Assembly: GCF_002999135.1 (NCBI RefSeq)
Contig: NZ_CP027229.1
Coordinates: 2,517,501 to 2,581,500 of the forward strand
Source: Capnocytophaga sp. oral taxon 878
Lineage (GTDB): Bacteria > Bacteroidota > Bacteroidia > Flavobacteriales > Flavobacteriaceae
Direction: 5' to 3'
DNA length: 64,000 bases
Of the stretch, positions 54,619-62,269 are shown piece after piece. The notes below the pieces were generated by a model that was not told the DNA's origin, did no database searches, and worked only from the letters and a program-made list of their open reading frames with translations. Both the position numbers and the translations under genes were made by a program. Position 1 is the stretch's first letter. Each line of letters opens with the position of its first letter.

Positions 54619-54659
54619 ATAACACTTTATACTATGCAAACAAATATATTAGGCTATTT

Positions 54660-55040
54660 TTAGAAAATAGCAGCTAAATCTTTTTTGTATTTAGAAAGTA
54701 GCGCACGTGTCAAACCAAGGTTAGCCTTAGTTGAGTCAACCGCTAAGTAGATAAAGTAGCCACCACTTGCTGCTATATCAATAATATGAATTTGATCAGT
54801 AAGGGTAACAAGAATATCAGCTATCTTTTCTCTTGATGCTAACCCCAATACTTGCAAAGCGTTTTGTTTAGCTTTTACTACTTCGAGGTTGTAAGCAGAA
54901 GCAAGGTTAGGATCAAAACTAGGGTCTACAGTATCAGAACCATAAGATACACCTGAGCGTACTTCGGTAACTGAAACAGCTATAAATCCAGGAACGTTTG
55001 TTTTCATGTCCTGAATAAATTTGTCTAAAACATTTGTCAT
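54660..55040 (-). CDS. Roadblock/LC7-like domain protein
   Basis: A 126-residue soluble protein. The pattern NVPGFIAVSVTEVRSGVSYG, ALQVLGLASREKIADILVTL, HIIDIAASGGYFIYLAVD, ANLGLTRALLSKYKKDL matches the alpha-beta-beta-alpha-beta-beta-beta-alpha Roadblock/LC7 fold (compare the usual end: NLGLLR...L). In bacteria such proteins often regulate small Ras-like GTPases (MglB with MglA); no GTPase gene lies in the window. The gene begins 45 nt after tRNA-Cys and the only visible promoter lies ahead of the tRNA, so the two may be co-transcribed. It ends at a strong terminator. Confidence 0.7.
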   Translation of the reverse strand: MTNVLDKFIQDMKTNVPGFIAVSVTEVRSGVSYGSDTVDPSFDPNLASAYNLEVVKAKQNALQVLGLASREKIADILVTLTDQIHIIDIAASGGYFIYLAVDSTKANLGLTRALLSKYKKDLAAIF

Positions 55041-55085
55041 TGCTGTGAGGTTTTACTAATTGATGGAATATTTATTTAAAATGTG

Positions 55086-55156
55086 AGGCATCGAGCGGAT
55101 TTGAACCGCTGTATAAGGTTTTGCAGACCTCCGCCTAACCCCTCGGCCACGATGCC
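55086..55156 (-). tRNA. tRNA-Cys (anticodon GCA)
   Basis: The 71-nt cloverleaf on the minus strand: acceptor stem GGCATCG/CGATGCC, D arm GCCGAGGGGTTAGGC, anticodon arm GAGGTCTGCAAAACCTT with anticodon GCA, T arm AGCGGTTCAAATCCGCT, and discriminator U, as expected for tRNA-Cys. CCA is not encoded. It is the only tRNA gene I find in the window. Confidence 0.97.
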
Positions 55157-55174
55157 TTTTTTTCATTCTGGGTG

Positions 55175-55205
55175 CAAAGATATAACAATTTTTTAAACTG
55201 TCAAA
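55175..55205 (-). promoter_or_regulatory. Bacteroidota promoter of tRNA-Cys
   Basis: Minus strand TTTG (55202-55205), 19 nt, TATCTTTG (55175-55182), about 20 nt before the mature tRNA 5' end; the -33 element overlaps the end of folB. Confidence 0.8.
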
Positions 55206-55560
55206 CTTTTTTCACTTTTATTTTTACACTTACATTTGCCACATCGCCAGCTATGGGTGGGTTAATCTTCGCAATCTTTAGTGTTATTTTCTGAATATCA
55301 GTGAGTTCATCCAGTATGCGGTCTGCTATTCGCTTTGCTACATTTTCTAATAATTTAGAACGAATAGCCATTTCTTCTTTTACTATTTTGTTCAGATGTA
55401 CGTAATCTACCGTATCGCTAAGAGCATCCGTTTGCATTGCTTTTTGTAGGTCAGCACTTACTTTTAGGTCTACCCTATAATCACTGCCTATCATTCCTTC
55501 TTCAGCCAAACATCCATGATAAGCATACACTCGTATGTTCTTTAAGATAATCTGTTCCAT
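55201..55560 (-). CDS. folB: Dihydroneopterin aldolase
   Basis: A 119-residue folate-biosynthesis enzyme that cleaves dihydroneopterin to 6-hydroxymethyl-dihydropterin and glycolaldehyde. The N-terminal IILKNIRVYAYHGCLAEEG carries the family's Y-A-x-HG-x-x-x-E-E motif; SDTVDYVHLNKIVKEEM and KLLENVAKRIADRIL follow, with the late lysine and NPPIAGDVANVSV. I chose the ATG at 55560 (MEQIILKNI); a longer frame to 55584 would overlap the upstream stop. It lies 8 nt after the PorP/SprF gene, in the same direction. Confidence 0.92.
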   Translation of the reverse strand: MEQIILKNIRVYAYHGCLAEEGMIGSDYRVDLKVSADLQKAMQTDALSDTVDYVHLNKIVKEEMAIRSKLLENVAKRIADRILDELTDIQKITLKIAKINPPIAGDVANVSVKIKVKKV

Positions 55561-55568
55561 TTTGCCTG

Positions 55569-56528
55569 TTATCGTTGCGCACACTTACAGTTACTAACTC
55601 CTTGGAATAGGTCAAGACCCAAAGTGATCACGTGAGTTCCCGAGTTGTATCCTATTATCTCATTCAAAGTAAGCTGGTATGAATAAGCAAAATATAACAT
55701 ACCTCTCTTAATACCTCCCATAGGACCTATGTTCAGTGGTTTTAAAATCTGGTCATTTAGTGAGCGGTAATTTACTCCTACCCAATAGTAATCTTCCAAA
55801 TCCATCCAGCGGAATTTAAGATTCACATCCGTGGTAGAACGTCCATCACTCTCATAAAACTGGTATAACAAAGAAGGTTCTATCTCAAAAGTAGCTTTCT
55901 TGTCTGCTTTGTATCTATAACCAGCATAAACCATATAGTTACGAAGTGCTTTTGGTTCTTCTTGGTAAAAACGCTCAATATCTTTATTCAAAATATTTAG
56001 TGCAGTAAGGTTTACATACCAGTTTTTGTAACGGTATAATACCCCAACATCAAAGTTGTGGTTTACAGTAAAGCGGTCATTAGTTACTGCTTGGTCATTA
56101 CCCGAAATAGTTTTATTGAACTTGTTAATATCAATTTTAAAAGTATTAAAAGCGTATGAAATACCAAAAGACACAAAGTGATTGTCATAACGGTCAAGTG
56201 TCAAGTGGTGTGCAAAAGTAGCTTTACCACCACGCTGATAGGTATGCCCATTGCGGTCATTGTAAAGCATTAAACCTGCACCACTGCGTTCTCCAAGTCG
56301 CATATCTCCTGCAAGTGATTGGTAATCAGGAGCTCCTTTTACTCCTACCCATTGCGTAATACCCGATAAACGAATTCGTACAAAGTCCCCAATACCTGCA
56401 TAAGTAGGGGCTATTAAAAACTCGCTGTCTGCCAAATACTGGTTCTGTTGTGGGAGGTTTAGCTCCTGTGCAACACTCTTACCAGCAAAAGCACATACTG
56501 CCAAAAGTAAAAATACTATTTTTTTCAT
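55569..56528 (-). CDS. PorP/SprF-family T9SS outer membrane protein
   Basis: A 319-residue outer membrane beta-barrel. Signal peptide MKKIVFLLLAVCAFAGKSVA; the family start NLPQQNQYLADSEFLIAPTYAGIGD, then RLSGITQWVGVKGAPDYQSL, and barrel strands to YFAYSYQLTLNEIIGYNSGTH, with a CxC near the end. PorP/SprF proteins help secrete or anchor specific T9SS cargo carrying type B C-terminal domains, and usually sit next to that cargo gene. Here the nearest such cargo, the giant adhesin, is 22 kb away. Promoter-like TATATTTG lies at 56633-56640. Confidence 0.9.
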   Translation of the reverse strand: MKKIVFLLLAVCAFAGKSVAQELNLPQQNQYLADSEFLIAPTYAGIGDFVRIRLSGITQWVGVKGAPDYQSLAGDMRLGERSGAGLMLYNDRNGHTYQRGGKATFAHHLTLDRYDNHFVSFGISYAFNTFKIDINKFNKTISGNDQAVTNDRFTVNHNFDVGVLYRYKNWYVNLTALNILNKDIERFYQEEPKALRNYMVYAGYRYKADKKATFEIEPSLLYQFYESDGRSTTDVNLKFRWMDLEDYYWVGVNYRSLNDQILKPLNIGPMGGIKRGMLYFAYSYQLTLNEIIGYNSGTHVITLGLDLFQGVSNCKCAQR

Positions 56529-56632
56529 TGTCGATAAAAATTAACTTTAACTATTTTGCTTGCTATATTGTTAGTTGTTATAAGCTTCCTTTACACCTAT
56601 ATAGTGAAAGGATAAAACTTATAAATTTGCAG

Positions 56633-56640
56633 CAAATATA
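56633..56640 (-). promoter_or_regulatory. Putative -7 element of the PorP/SprF-folB unit
   Basis: Minus strand TATATTTG matches TAnnTTTG about 105 nt before the ATG at 56528; no clear -33 partner. Confidence 0.5.
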
Positions 56641-56741
56641 CTTCTTTTTTTTATACCACCATACTTTTTTAGCTAATAAAGTATAACATTTAACATTTTT
56701 ATATCTTTATTAACAGTTTTAGAAGCCAAAAAATAACCCTC

Positions 56742-57506
56742 TTAATAATACTCTATAACCCTCTTAGTAGTACTTTTAAGCACACCATCTATATATTCCT
56801 TTATTTCAGTAGCACTACCTTGGCTATCGTATTTATATTCATAAGTATCTACCTGTTTGTTTTCAGTTAAAGCATAGTAATACTCTCTACGTTCTATATA
56901 GTCTTTGCTATTATAAAAAGTGTTGCTTTTTACTGTAGGCTCTTTTGAAGGTGGAATGTAATATGTCCCCTTTATAATACGTCCTTGTTTATTGTATTCT
57001 AGCACCCCCCTTTCTGTTCTATCAATGCCACTTGTTTTGCTTATTGCTTCTACTTCTCGCTTGTCATGGTTATAAGTGTGTTGTAGGGTGGTAGTTCTAC
57101 CATTATCCTTATCATTAATCACTTTCGTAAGTACTAATCCTTCAGGAGTATATTTTTCAGTAACTTGCTCCATAACATCGCCAGTATTATTATTGTATGT
57201 TATGCTGCTCATTCCTTCAGGATTATAAGTGTAGTAGGTCGTTATCGAACTGTAACTAGGCCCTTCTCCCTCTATTCCTATTTTAGAATGTTGTACTACC
57301 TCAGTAAGATAACCTTTCTCGTTAAAAGAGTAAATTACCGAATCTTTTAAGTGTAAGGGAAACGCCTTTTCATTGTTTATAACCTCTACCATCCGCTTCA
57401 CCTTTCCTCTCAGGTTATTCTTCTCCACATCGTTAATAGCAGGAATTCCCTTACTACAGCTTGCTAATGTCGCAACCGCAATGATTATAAAACCTATTTT
57501 TTTCAT
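56742..57506 (-). CDS. Lipoprotein with YD/RHS-like repeats (paralogue 1)
   Basis: A 254-residue lipoprotein (TLASC, Cys17). The post-cysteine residues SKGIP lack acidic residues, so periplasmic retention is likely. The sequence is built from repeated short beta units, for example YSFNEKGYLTEVVQHSK, YTPEGLVLTKVINDKDNGRT and YEYKYDSQGSATEIKEY. It aligns with the 58144-58890 protein over its whole length (both have LNDAE/INDVE, LNGKVK/LRGKVK, and end in T.R.IEYY). Last of a minus-strand run with rnhB immediately upstream. Function unknown. Confidence 0.8.
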   Translation of the reverse strand: MKKIGFIIIAVATLASCSKGIPAINDVEKNNLRGKVKRMVEVINNEKAFPLHLKDSVIYSFNEKGYLTEVVQHSKIGIEGEGPSYSSITTYYTYNPEGMSSITYNNNTGDVMEQVTEKYTPEGLVLTKVINDKDNGRTTTLQHTYNHDKREVEAISKTSGIDRTERGVLEYNKQGRIIKGTYYIPPSKEPTVKSNTFYNSKDYIERREYYYALTENKQVDTYEYKYDSQGSATEIKEYIDGVLKSTTKRVIEYY

Positions 57507-57525
57507 AAGTGTAAATTGTTGTTTA

Positions 57526-58122
57526 TCAAAATAATTTTAGTTGTTGCTCTTCTAATAGGCGGAATGTCTTGCGGTGGTGCTCTGTAGCCCCGTATTCAGC
57601 TATAGCTTTGCGGTGTTCAGGGGTAGGGTACCCTTTGTTTTGTTGCCAATGATACTCAGGAAACTTCTCTGCCAAAGCCGTCATATAGTCATCTCTATAC
57701 GTTTTCGCTAGTACCGATGCCGCTGCTATTGTCTGTATTTTCCCATCACCTTTTACCACACAGGCGTGCCGAATATCTTTATAGGGTACAAACTTATTGC
57801 CGTCTACAGCTATAAATTCAGGTATTACTTTTAGTCCATCTATCGCGCGATGCATTGCCGTGATCGATGCCCTTAAAATGTTCAGCTTATCTATCTCTGC
57901 CGGTAGCACGTGGCATACTGCAAAAGCCACTGCTTCTTGTTCTATAATAGGCCGAAGTAAGTAGCGTTGCTTTTCTGTTAGTTGTTTTGAGTCCGTTAGT
58001 AGCTCATTCTTAAAGTCAGCAGGCAATATCACAGCCGCAGCCGTTACAGGGCCGGCAAGGCAGCCTCTTCCTGCTTCATCTGTACCAGCCTCCAAAGCCG
58101 AATGATAAAAAAGCTGTAACAT
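57526..58122 (-). CDS. rnhB: Ribonuclease HII
   Basis: A 198-residue endonuclease that removes ribonucleotides and RNA primers from DNA hybrids. The catalytic start [15 protein letters not shown] (Asp15, Glu16), then [44 protein letters not shown] and [16 protein letters not shown] are all RNase HII hallmarks. It is sandwiched between two paralogous lipoprotein genes with gaps of about 20 nt, so it is very likely part of one transcript with them. Confidence 0.95.
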   Translation of the reverse strand: MLQLFYHSALEAGTDEAGRGCLAGPVTAAAVILPADFKNELLTDSKQLTEKQRYLLRPIIEQEAVAFAVCHVLPAEIDKLNILRASITAMHRAIDGLKVIPEFIAVDGNKFVPYKDIRHACVVKGDGKIQTIAAASVLAKTYRDDYMTALAEKFPEYHWQQNKGYPTPEHRKAIAEYGATEHHRKTFRLLEEQQLKLF

Positions 58123-58143
58123 CTCTCTTTCTATACTATTTTC

Positions 58144-58890
58144 TTAGTAATATTCTATAGTGCGTTGGCTAGTATTAATTTTTTCTCCATTAGTATACAG
58201 CTCTCTAGTCACAGCACTGCCCTTTGCATCGTATTTATATTTAAATTGCTCTACTCTTTTCTGGTTCACCCCGCCAAATTCTCTTATAACCTCTTCCAAG
58301 TAACCTTTGTCATTGTATTTATAAGTCGTCTTATCAGTAATTTTGCCGTCTCTACCTTGTGAGATTTCCGTAAGCACTCGTCCTTTTTCATCAAAAGTTA
58401 CCTTTTCTTTTAGCTCTTCCTTTCTTAGGGCTGTTACAGCTGTTATGGTAGCCTCTTTACCTCCATTGGTGTATGAGTAGGTAATAGTATACCCTCCCTC
58501 ATCACTGCTATCGGTTTTTAGCTCCAAAATCCTCCCTTTATCATCTGTTTTTTTTATGAATTTCTGTTCTCTACCGTTATCATCAGCATCAGTAATCTCT
58601 ACTACATTATCATTTTTGTAGTCAAATACACGTTTGGTGCTGGTTTTTATGGTGTCAGTTCCGTATGCAGCAGCCGAAGTATGTGTTATTTCCGTAAAAT
58701 AACCTTTTTCGTTAAACAGAAACGTAGTTGTAATCTTTCTCTCTTCCGAGTTTTCGTATGTAGTAACCTCTACCACACTTTTTACCTTCCCGTTTAGTTG
58801 TATGCTTTCAGCATCATTAAGCACTCCGCTCTCTTTATTGCAGCTCACAAGCGCTACCAATCCTATCAGTGTAATAGCCAATTTTTTCAT
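58144..58890 (-). CDS. Lipoprotein with YD/RHS-like repeats (paralogue 2)
   Basis: A 248-residue lipoprotein (ALVSC, Cys17; NKES follows). It shares the full-length pattern of the 56742-57506 protein: LNDAESIQLNGKVKSVVEV, FNEKGYFTEITHTS, YKNDNVVEITDADDNGREQ, YKYNDKGYLEEVIREFGG and the closing TSQRTIEYY. It lies between the ketosynthase gene (85 nt upstream) and rnhB (about 20 nt downstream). The function is unknown; the repeats suggest a beta-structured periplasmic protein. Confidence 0.8.
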   Translation of the reverse strand: MKKLAITLIGLVALVSCNKESGVLNDAESIQLNGKVKSVVEVTTYENSEERKITTTFLFNEKGYFTEITHTSAAAYGTDTIKTSTKRVFDYKNDNVVEITDADDNGREQKFIKKTDDKGRILELKTDSSDEGGYTITYSYTNGGKEATITAVTALRKEELKEKVTFDEKGRVLTEISQGRDGKITDKTTYKYNDKGYLEEVIREFGGVNQKRVEQFKYKYDAKGSAVTRELYTNGEKINTSQRTIEYY

Positions 58891-58975
58891 TGAAATATTC
58901 TTTTTTTCTTCTTATGTTATTCTTCTTCCCAATCTCGTCAAAGGTACCACTTGTCCTCTTTCAGTCGCCAGCTTC

Positions 58976-60178
58976 CTACCGGTTCTTTGAGAATACCAGC
59001 GTACTACAATTCCCCCCAAACCCAAATGAGTTTGAAAGCACATTGTTTATACTCTTATGTTTTAGTTTTGTCTCAGGTCGTATACTCACCTCTTCCATCG
59101 GGGTATGATAATTCAAGTTCGCAAATACCACCCCATTGCGTAATGACAGTAATGAGAATACAGCCTCCACTGCCGATGCCGCTGCCAGTGTATGCCCCGT
59201 ATAAGGCTTTGTCGAACTAAAATCAGGCACCTCTTCCCCAAATAAGCGTATTAGCGCACGGCTTTCCGATAGGTCATTGTTAGGCGTAGCCGTCCCGTGA
59301 GCGTTTATATAATCTATATCTTTAGGTTCCAGCCCAGCCACAGTCAGTGCCTTTTGCATAGCCAGATAAGCCCCCTCACCATCTGCCGATGAAGCAGTTT
59401 GGTGATACGCATCATTAGCATTCCCCCAGCCTTTAAGTACCGCCTTTATAGGTACCTTTCTCGCTTTAGCACTCTCTTCCGATTCTAGTACTATAAATGC
59501 CGCAGCTTCGCCCAAGTTCAGCCCTTTTCGGTTTTGGTCAAAAGGCGCACAGTCGCTATCACTCAGTATCATAAGTGAGTTAAAGCCGTTTATTGTAAAT
59601 TTCGAAAGCGCATCAGCACCTCCCGCTATTAGGCAGTCAGCCCTACCACTGGCTATCAGTTCAGCCGCCGTAATAATCGCATTTGCCGATGATGAGCAAG
59701 CCGTGCTCAGGCTCGTTACCAGTCCTTTTATCCGGAAGTAGTCCGCTATTTGGTGCGTCACATCGCCTATGTTATGGGTAGTAATATACCTCCTTGCCGA
59801 TTCATTAGTCGCATACTCATAAAAGTACCGCTCGGTCATATCCATACCCCCCACACTCGATGCCATCACCACCCCCACATTACTCGTAAGCAGCTTTTTG
59901 CTAAGCCGTGCATTAGCTATCGCCTCCTGTGCCGCCATTATCCCCAGTAGGGCTGTCCGTGAGTAAGCATTTAATGAGCGTAAGTGTAGCAGCTTGCTAA
60001 GTTCAGCATTAGTGAGTTTTATCTCACCCACTTTTATATTGTTAGCGTGAGCCGTATCTATATTGCTTATACGCGTCAAGCCCGCTTTCTTATGAGCCAA
60101 CGCATAAAAGTTCGCTTCCACCGAGTTTCCTATCGATGAAATTATACCAGCCCCCGTAATAACTACCTTCCTTCGCAT
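58976..60178 (-). CDS. Beta-ketoacyl-ACP synthase (FabF-like, pigment pathway type)
   Basis: A 400-residue KAS II-type enzyme with the Cys-His-His triad: Cys161 in LSTACSSSANA, His294 in INAHGTATPNND and His329 in YTGHTLAAAS (Lys324 before it). NSFGFGGNCSTLVF is the usual C-terminal glycine loop. It begins at the TAATG junction with an ACP gene, so the pair is translationally coupled. A dedicated ACP plus ketosynthase is typical of flexirubin/aryl-polyene loci rather than housekeeping fatty-acid synthesis; this is inference, since the rest of such a cluster is absent here. Confidence 0.88.
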   Translation of the reverse strand: MRRKVVITGAGIISSIGNSVEANFYALAHKKAGLTRISNIDTAHANNIKVGEIKLTNAELSKLLHLRSLNAYSRTALLGIMAAQEAIANARLSKKLLTSNVGVVMASSVGGMDMTERYFYEYATNESARRYITTHNIGDVTHQIADYFRIKGLVTSLSTACSSSANAIITAAELIASGRADCLIAGGADALSKFTINGFNSLMILSDSDCAPFDQNRKGLNLGEAAAFIVLESEESAKARKVPIKAVLKGWGNANDAYHQTASSADGEGAYLAMQKALTVAGLEPKDIDYINAHGTATPNNDLSESRALIRLFGEEVPDFSSTKPYTGHTLAAASAVEAVFSLLSLRNGVVFANLNYHTPMEEVSIRPETKLKHKSINNVLSNSFGFGGNCSTLVFSKNR

Positions 60179-60435
60179 TATTTAGTACGATGAGCAGTAA
60201 TATACTCAGCCATAGTCCTTACCGAACTAAAAATATCCTTCCCCTTCTTAGGGTCATCTAGCCTAATACCGTATGTTTTATCCAAAAGCACTATAAGTTC
60301 CAAAGCATCGATAGAGTCCAGTCCCAATCCCGACCCAAATAAAGGGTCATCTTCTTTAATATCCTCAGGAGTTACCTCTTCAAGGTTAAGCACCTCAATA
60401 ATTTTGTTTTTCAGTTCTGCAATAAGAGCATCCAT
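60178..60435 (-). CDS. Acyl carrier protein
   Basis: An 85-residue acidic ACP. Ser41 in GLGLDSIDALEL is the phosphopantetheine attachment site (DSID instead of the housekeeping DSLD). Helical pattern and length are normal. A well-formed promoter precedes it and the ketosynthase start overlaps its stop by one base. It probably carries intermediates of the pigment pathway rather than serving general fatty-acid synthesis (inference from the partner and divergence from the housekeeping motif). Confidence 0.9.
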   Translation of the reverse strand: MDALIAELKNKIIEVLNLEEVTPEDIKEDDPLFGSGLGLDSIDALELIVLLDKTYGIRLDDPKKGKDIFSSVRTMAEYITAHRTK

Positions 60436-60458
60436 ATAATTGAAATTTAATTAGGGCA

Positions 60459-60490
60459 CAAAAGTACAAAAAAAATATGAAGCAAGCAAA
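60459..60490 (-). promoter_or_regulatory. Bacteroidota promoter of the ACP/ketosynthase operon
   Basis: Minus strand TTTG (60487-60490), 20 nt, TACTTTTG (60459-60466); element E4 starts right behind it. Confidence 0.75.
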
Positions 60491-60945
60491 TAATCACACC
60501 CACCATTCCCCCATTCCCCCACTTCACCCCATCATTCCCCCACCCTCACACCCCACACCCCTAAATTGCGAAAAATGCAAAACCCACCTCCCCCCACACT
60601 ATCCCCTGCCTCCCAACCCCTCTTCCCTAATAATCAACTCATTACACCTCCACCCTCTTACCTCCACCCTCTTATCTTTTACCTACTTTAAACGAACCAA
60701 TAACGAAGGATAAACGAACTATAAACGAAGGATAAACCTCACCACCCTGATTCTCAGCCCTTCCACCCCCAAACATTCTCTTTGCCAAATCCACAACCAA
60801 AACCCCCAAATCATACATTATTCACACACTTTCCTCCTATTCACCCCATTTTTCTCAATTATCAAACACCCACCTATCCCCTATCTCATCACTCCTCTCT
60901 CCTCACCCCTCTCTCCTCACCCCTAACTCCTCACCCCTAAAAAAA
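60485..60945 (+). repeat. Long dispersed intergenic element, copy E4
   Basis: A pyrimidine-rich (on +) element in the same orientation as E1, filling the gap between the divergent ACP and ilvA promoters. Blocks in order: AAATTGCGAAAAATGCAAAA (60564-60583), TAATAATCAACTCATTACAC (60629-60648), CTCTTACC...CTCTTATC, the core (60690-60736; AACGAACCAATAACGAAGG, then ATAAACGAACTATAAACG, then AAGGATAAAC), CTGATTCTCAGCCC (60747-60760) and CCAAATCCACAACCAAAACC (60785-60804). A CT-rich array of CTCCTCACCCC units follows (60885-60940). The apparent ORF 60477-60713 is low-complexity. Confidence 0.85.
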
Positions 60946-60947
60946 AC

Positions 60948-60977
60948 TTGCATATCAATAATTATTTTGTACCTTTG
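60948..60977 (+). promoter_or_regulatory. Bacteroidota promoter of ilvA
   Basis: TTG (60948-60950), 19 nt, TACCTTTG (60970-60977); the leader to the ATG at 61071 is about 85 nt. Confidence 0.8.
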
Positions 60978-61070
60978 CGGCACTAATTTAACAACCCCAA
61001 CTTTTTAGCACCCCACCAGTAGCTATACCGATGATTGCCAATCCGTTGGGACAATTAATCATTAAAATTT

Positions 61071-62252
61071 ATGAACTTTAACCAAGCTCGTGAGCACCTC
61101 AAAAACGTGCTCCTCCCCACTCACCTCATTTACAGCCCCATCTTCTCCGAAGAATCAGGCAATCAAATCTACATTAAGCCCGAAAACCTACAAAAAACAG
61201 GCGCATTCAAAATACGCGGGGCTTATAACAAAATCCTCAAACTTACCGACGACGAAAAAAAACGAGGCGTAATAGCATCCTCAGCCGGTAACCACGCACA
61301 AGGCGTAGCCTACGCAGCACGCGAACTCGGCATCAAGGCAGTCATCGTAATGCCCACCACCACACCACTTATTAAGGTCGAATCCACCAAAAAATACGGA
61401 GCCGAAGTAGTACTACACGGCGATGTCTATGACGACGCCTACCAAAAAGCCAAAGAACTCGAAGCGCAAGAAGGATACGTATTCGTACACCCCTTTAACG
61501 ACCAAGACGTCCTCGAAGGACAAGGAACCATCGCCCTCGATATCCTCGACGAACTCCCACAAACCGACGTCATCGTAGTACCCATAGGAGGGGGCGGACT
61601 CATATCCGGTATCGCCTGCGCAGCCAAACAAATAAAACCCTCTATCAAAATAGTAGGTGTCGAACCAAGCGGAGCAGCTTCAGCTACCGAAGCCCTCAAA
61701 AAAAACAAAGTAATCACTCTACCCGAAGCCAATACCATTGCCGACGGTACAGCCGTAAAACGAATCGGCGAACTTAACTTCGATTACATCAAGCAATACG
61801 TCGATGAAGTCGTTACTGTCGATGATTATGAACTTACCGAAGCTTTCCTACTACTGGCCGAAAAACACAAACTCATAGCCGAAAACTCCGGAATACTACC
61901 ACTCGCAGCACTTAAAAAATTAGAAGATAAAGGAAAAAACATAGTCCCCGTAGTAAGCGGCGGTAATATGGACGTGCTAATGATCTCCTCAATGATTAAT
62001 AAAGGACTCATCAGCCGCAATCGCATATTTAACTTCTCCGTTAATATCCCCGACCGCCCCGGCGAACTGGCCAAAATCACACACATCATCGCACAAGCAG
62101 GTGCCAATATCGTCAAGCTCGCTCATAACCAGTTCAAAAACCTCTCTCGCTTCCGCGATAAAGAAGTACAAATAACTGTCGAAACAAACGGATCCGCACA
62201 CATACAAAAGCTCATCGAATTGTTTGAGGAAAAAGGATATAAAATCAGTTAA
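61071..62252 (+). CDS. ilvA: Threonine ammonia-lyase
   Basis: A 393-residue PLP enzyme that deaminates threonine to 2-oxobutanoate. The PLP lysine is Lys47 in KTGAFKIRGAYNK; SSAGNHAQGVAYAA binds the substrate carboxylate and PIGGGGLISGIA the PLP phosphate. The C-terminal ~75 residues (VNIPDRPGELAKITHIIAQA) form a single ACT-type regulatory domain. This short form with one ACT domain is intermediate between catabolic TdcB and the longer biosynthetic IlvA, so the role could be either. No other isoleucine genes are adjacent. A small membrane protein gene follows 18 nt later. Confidence 0.92.
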   Translation: MNFNQAREHLKNVLLPTHLIYSPIFSEESGNQIYIKPENLQKTGAFKIRGAYNKILKLTDDEKKRGVIASSAGNHAQGVAYAARELGIKAVIVMPTTTPLIKVESTKKYGAEVVLHGDVYDDAYQKAKELEAQEGYVFVHPFNDQDVLEGQGTIALDILDELPQTDVIVVPIGGGGLISGIACAAKQIKPSIKIVGVEPSGAASATEALKKNKVITLPEANTIADGTAVKRIGELNFDYIKQYVDEVVTVDDYELTEAFLLLAEKHKLIAENSGILPLAALKKLEDKGKNIVPVVSGGNMDVLMISSMINKGLISRNRIFNFSVNIPDRPGELAKITHIIAQAGANIVKLAHNQFKNLSRFRDKEVQITVETNGSAHIQKLIELFEEKGYKIS

Positions 62253-62269
62253 TTCACCACACAATATTT

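Noticed and set aside
60477..60713. 78-residue Pro/His/Ser-rich frame in E4, and a similar 72-residue frame at 44749-44967 in E6
   Set aside because: Both end in RTNNEG because the repeat core supplies those codons and the stop; the rest is low-complexity pyrimidine-rich sequence with unrelated residues, so I read them as by-products of the repeat.
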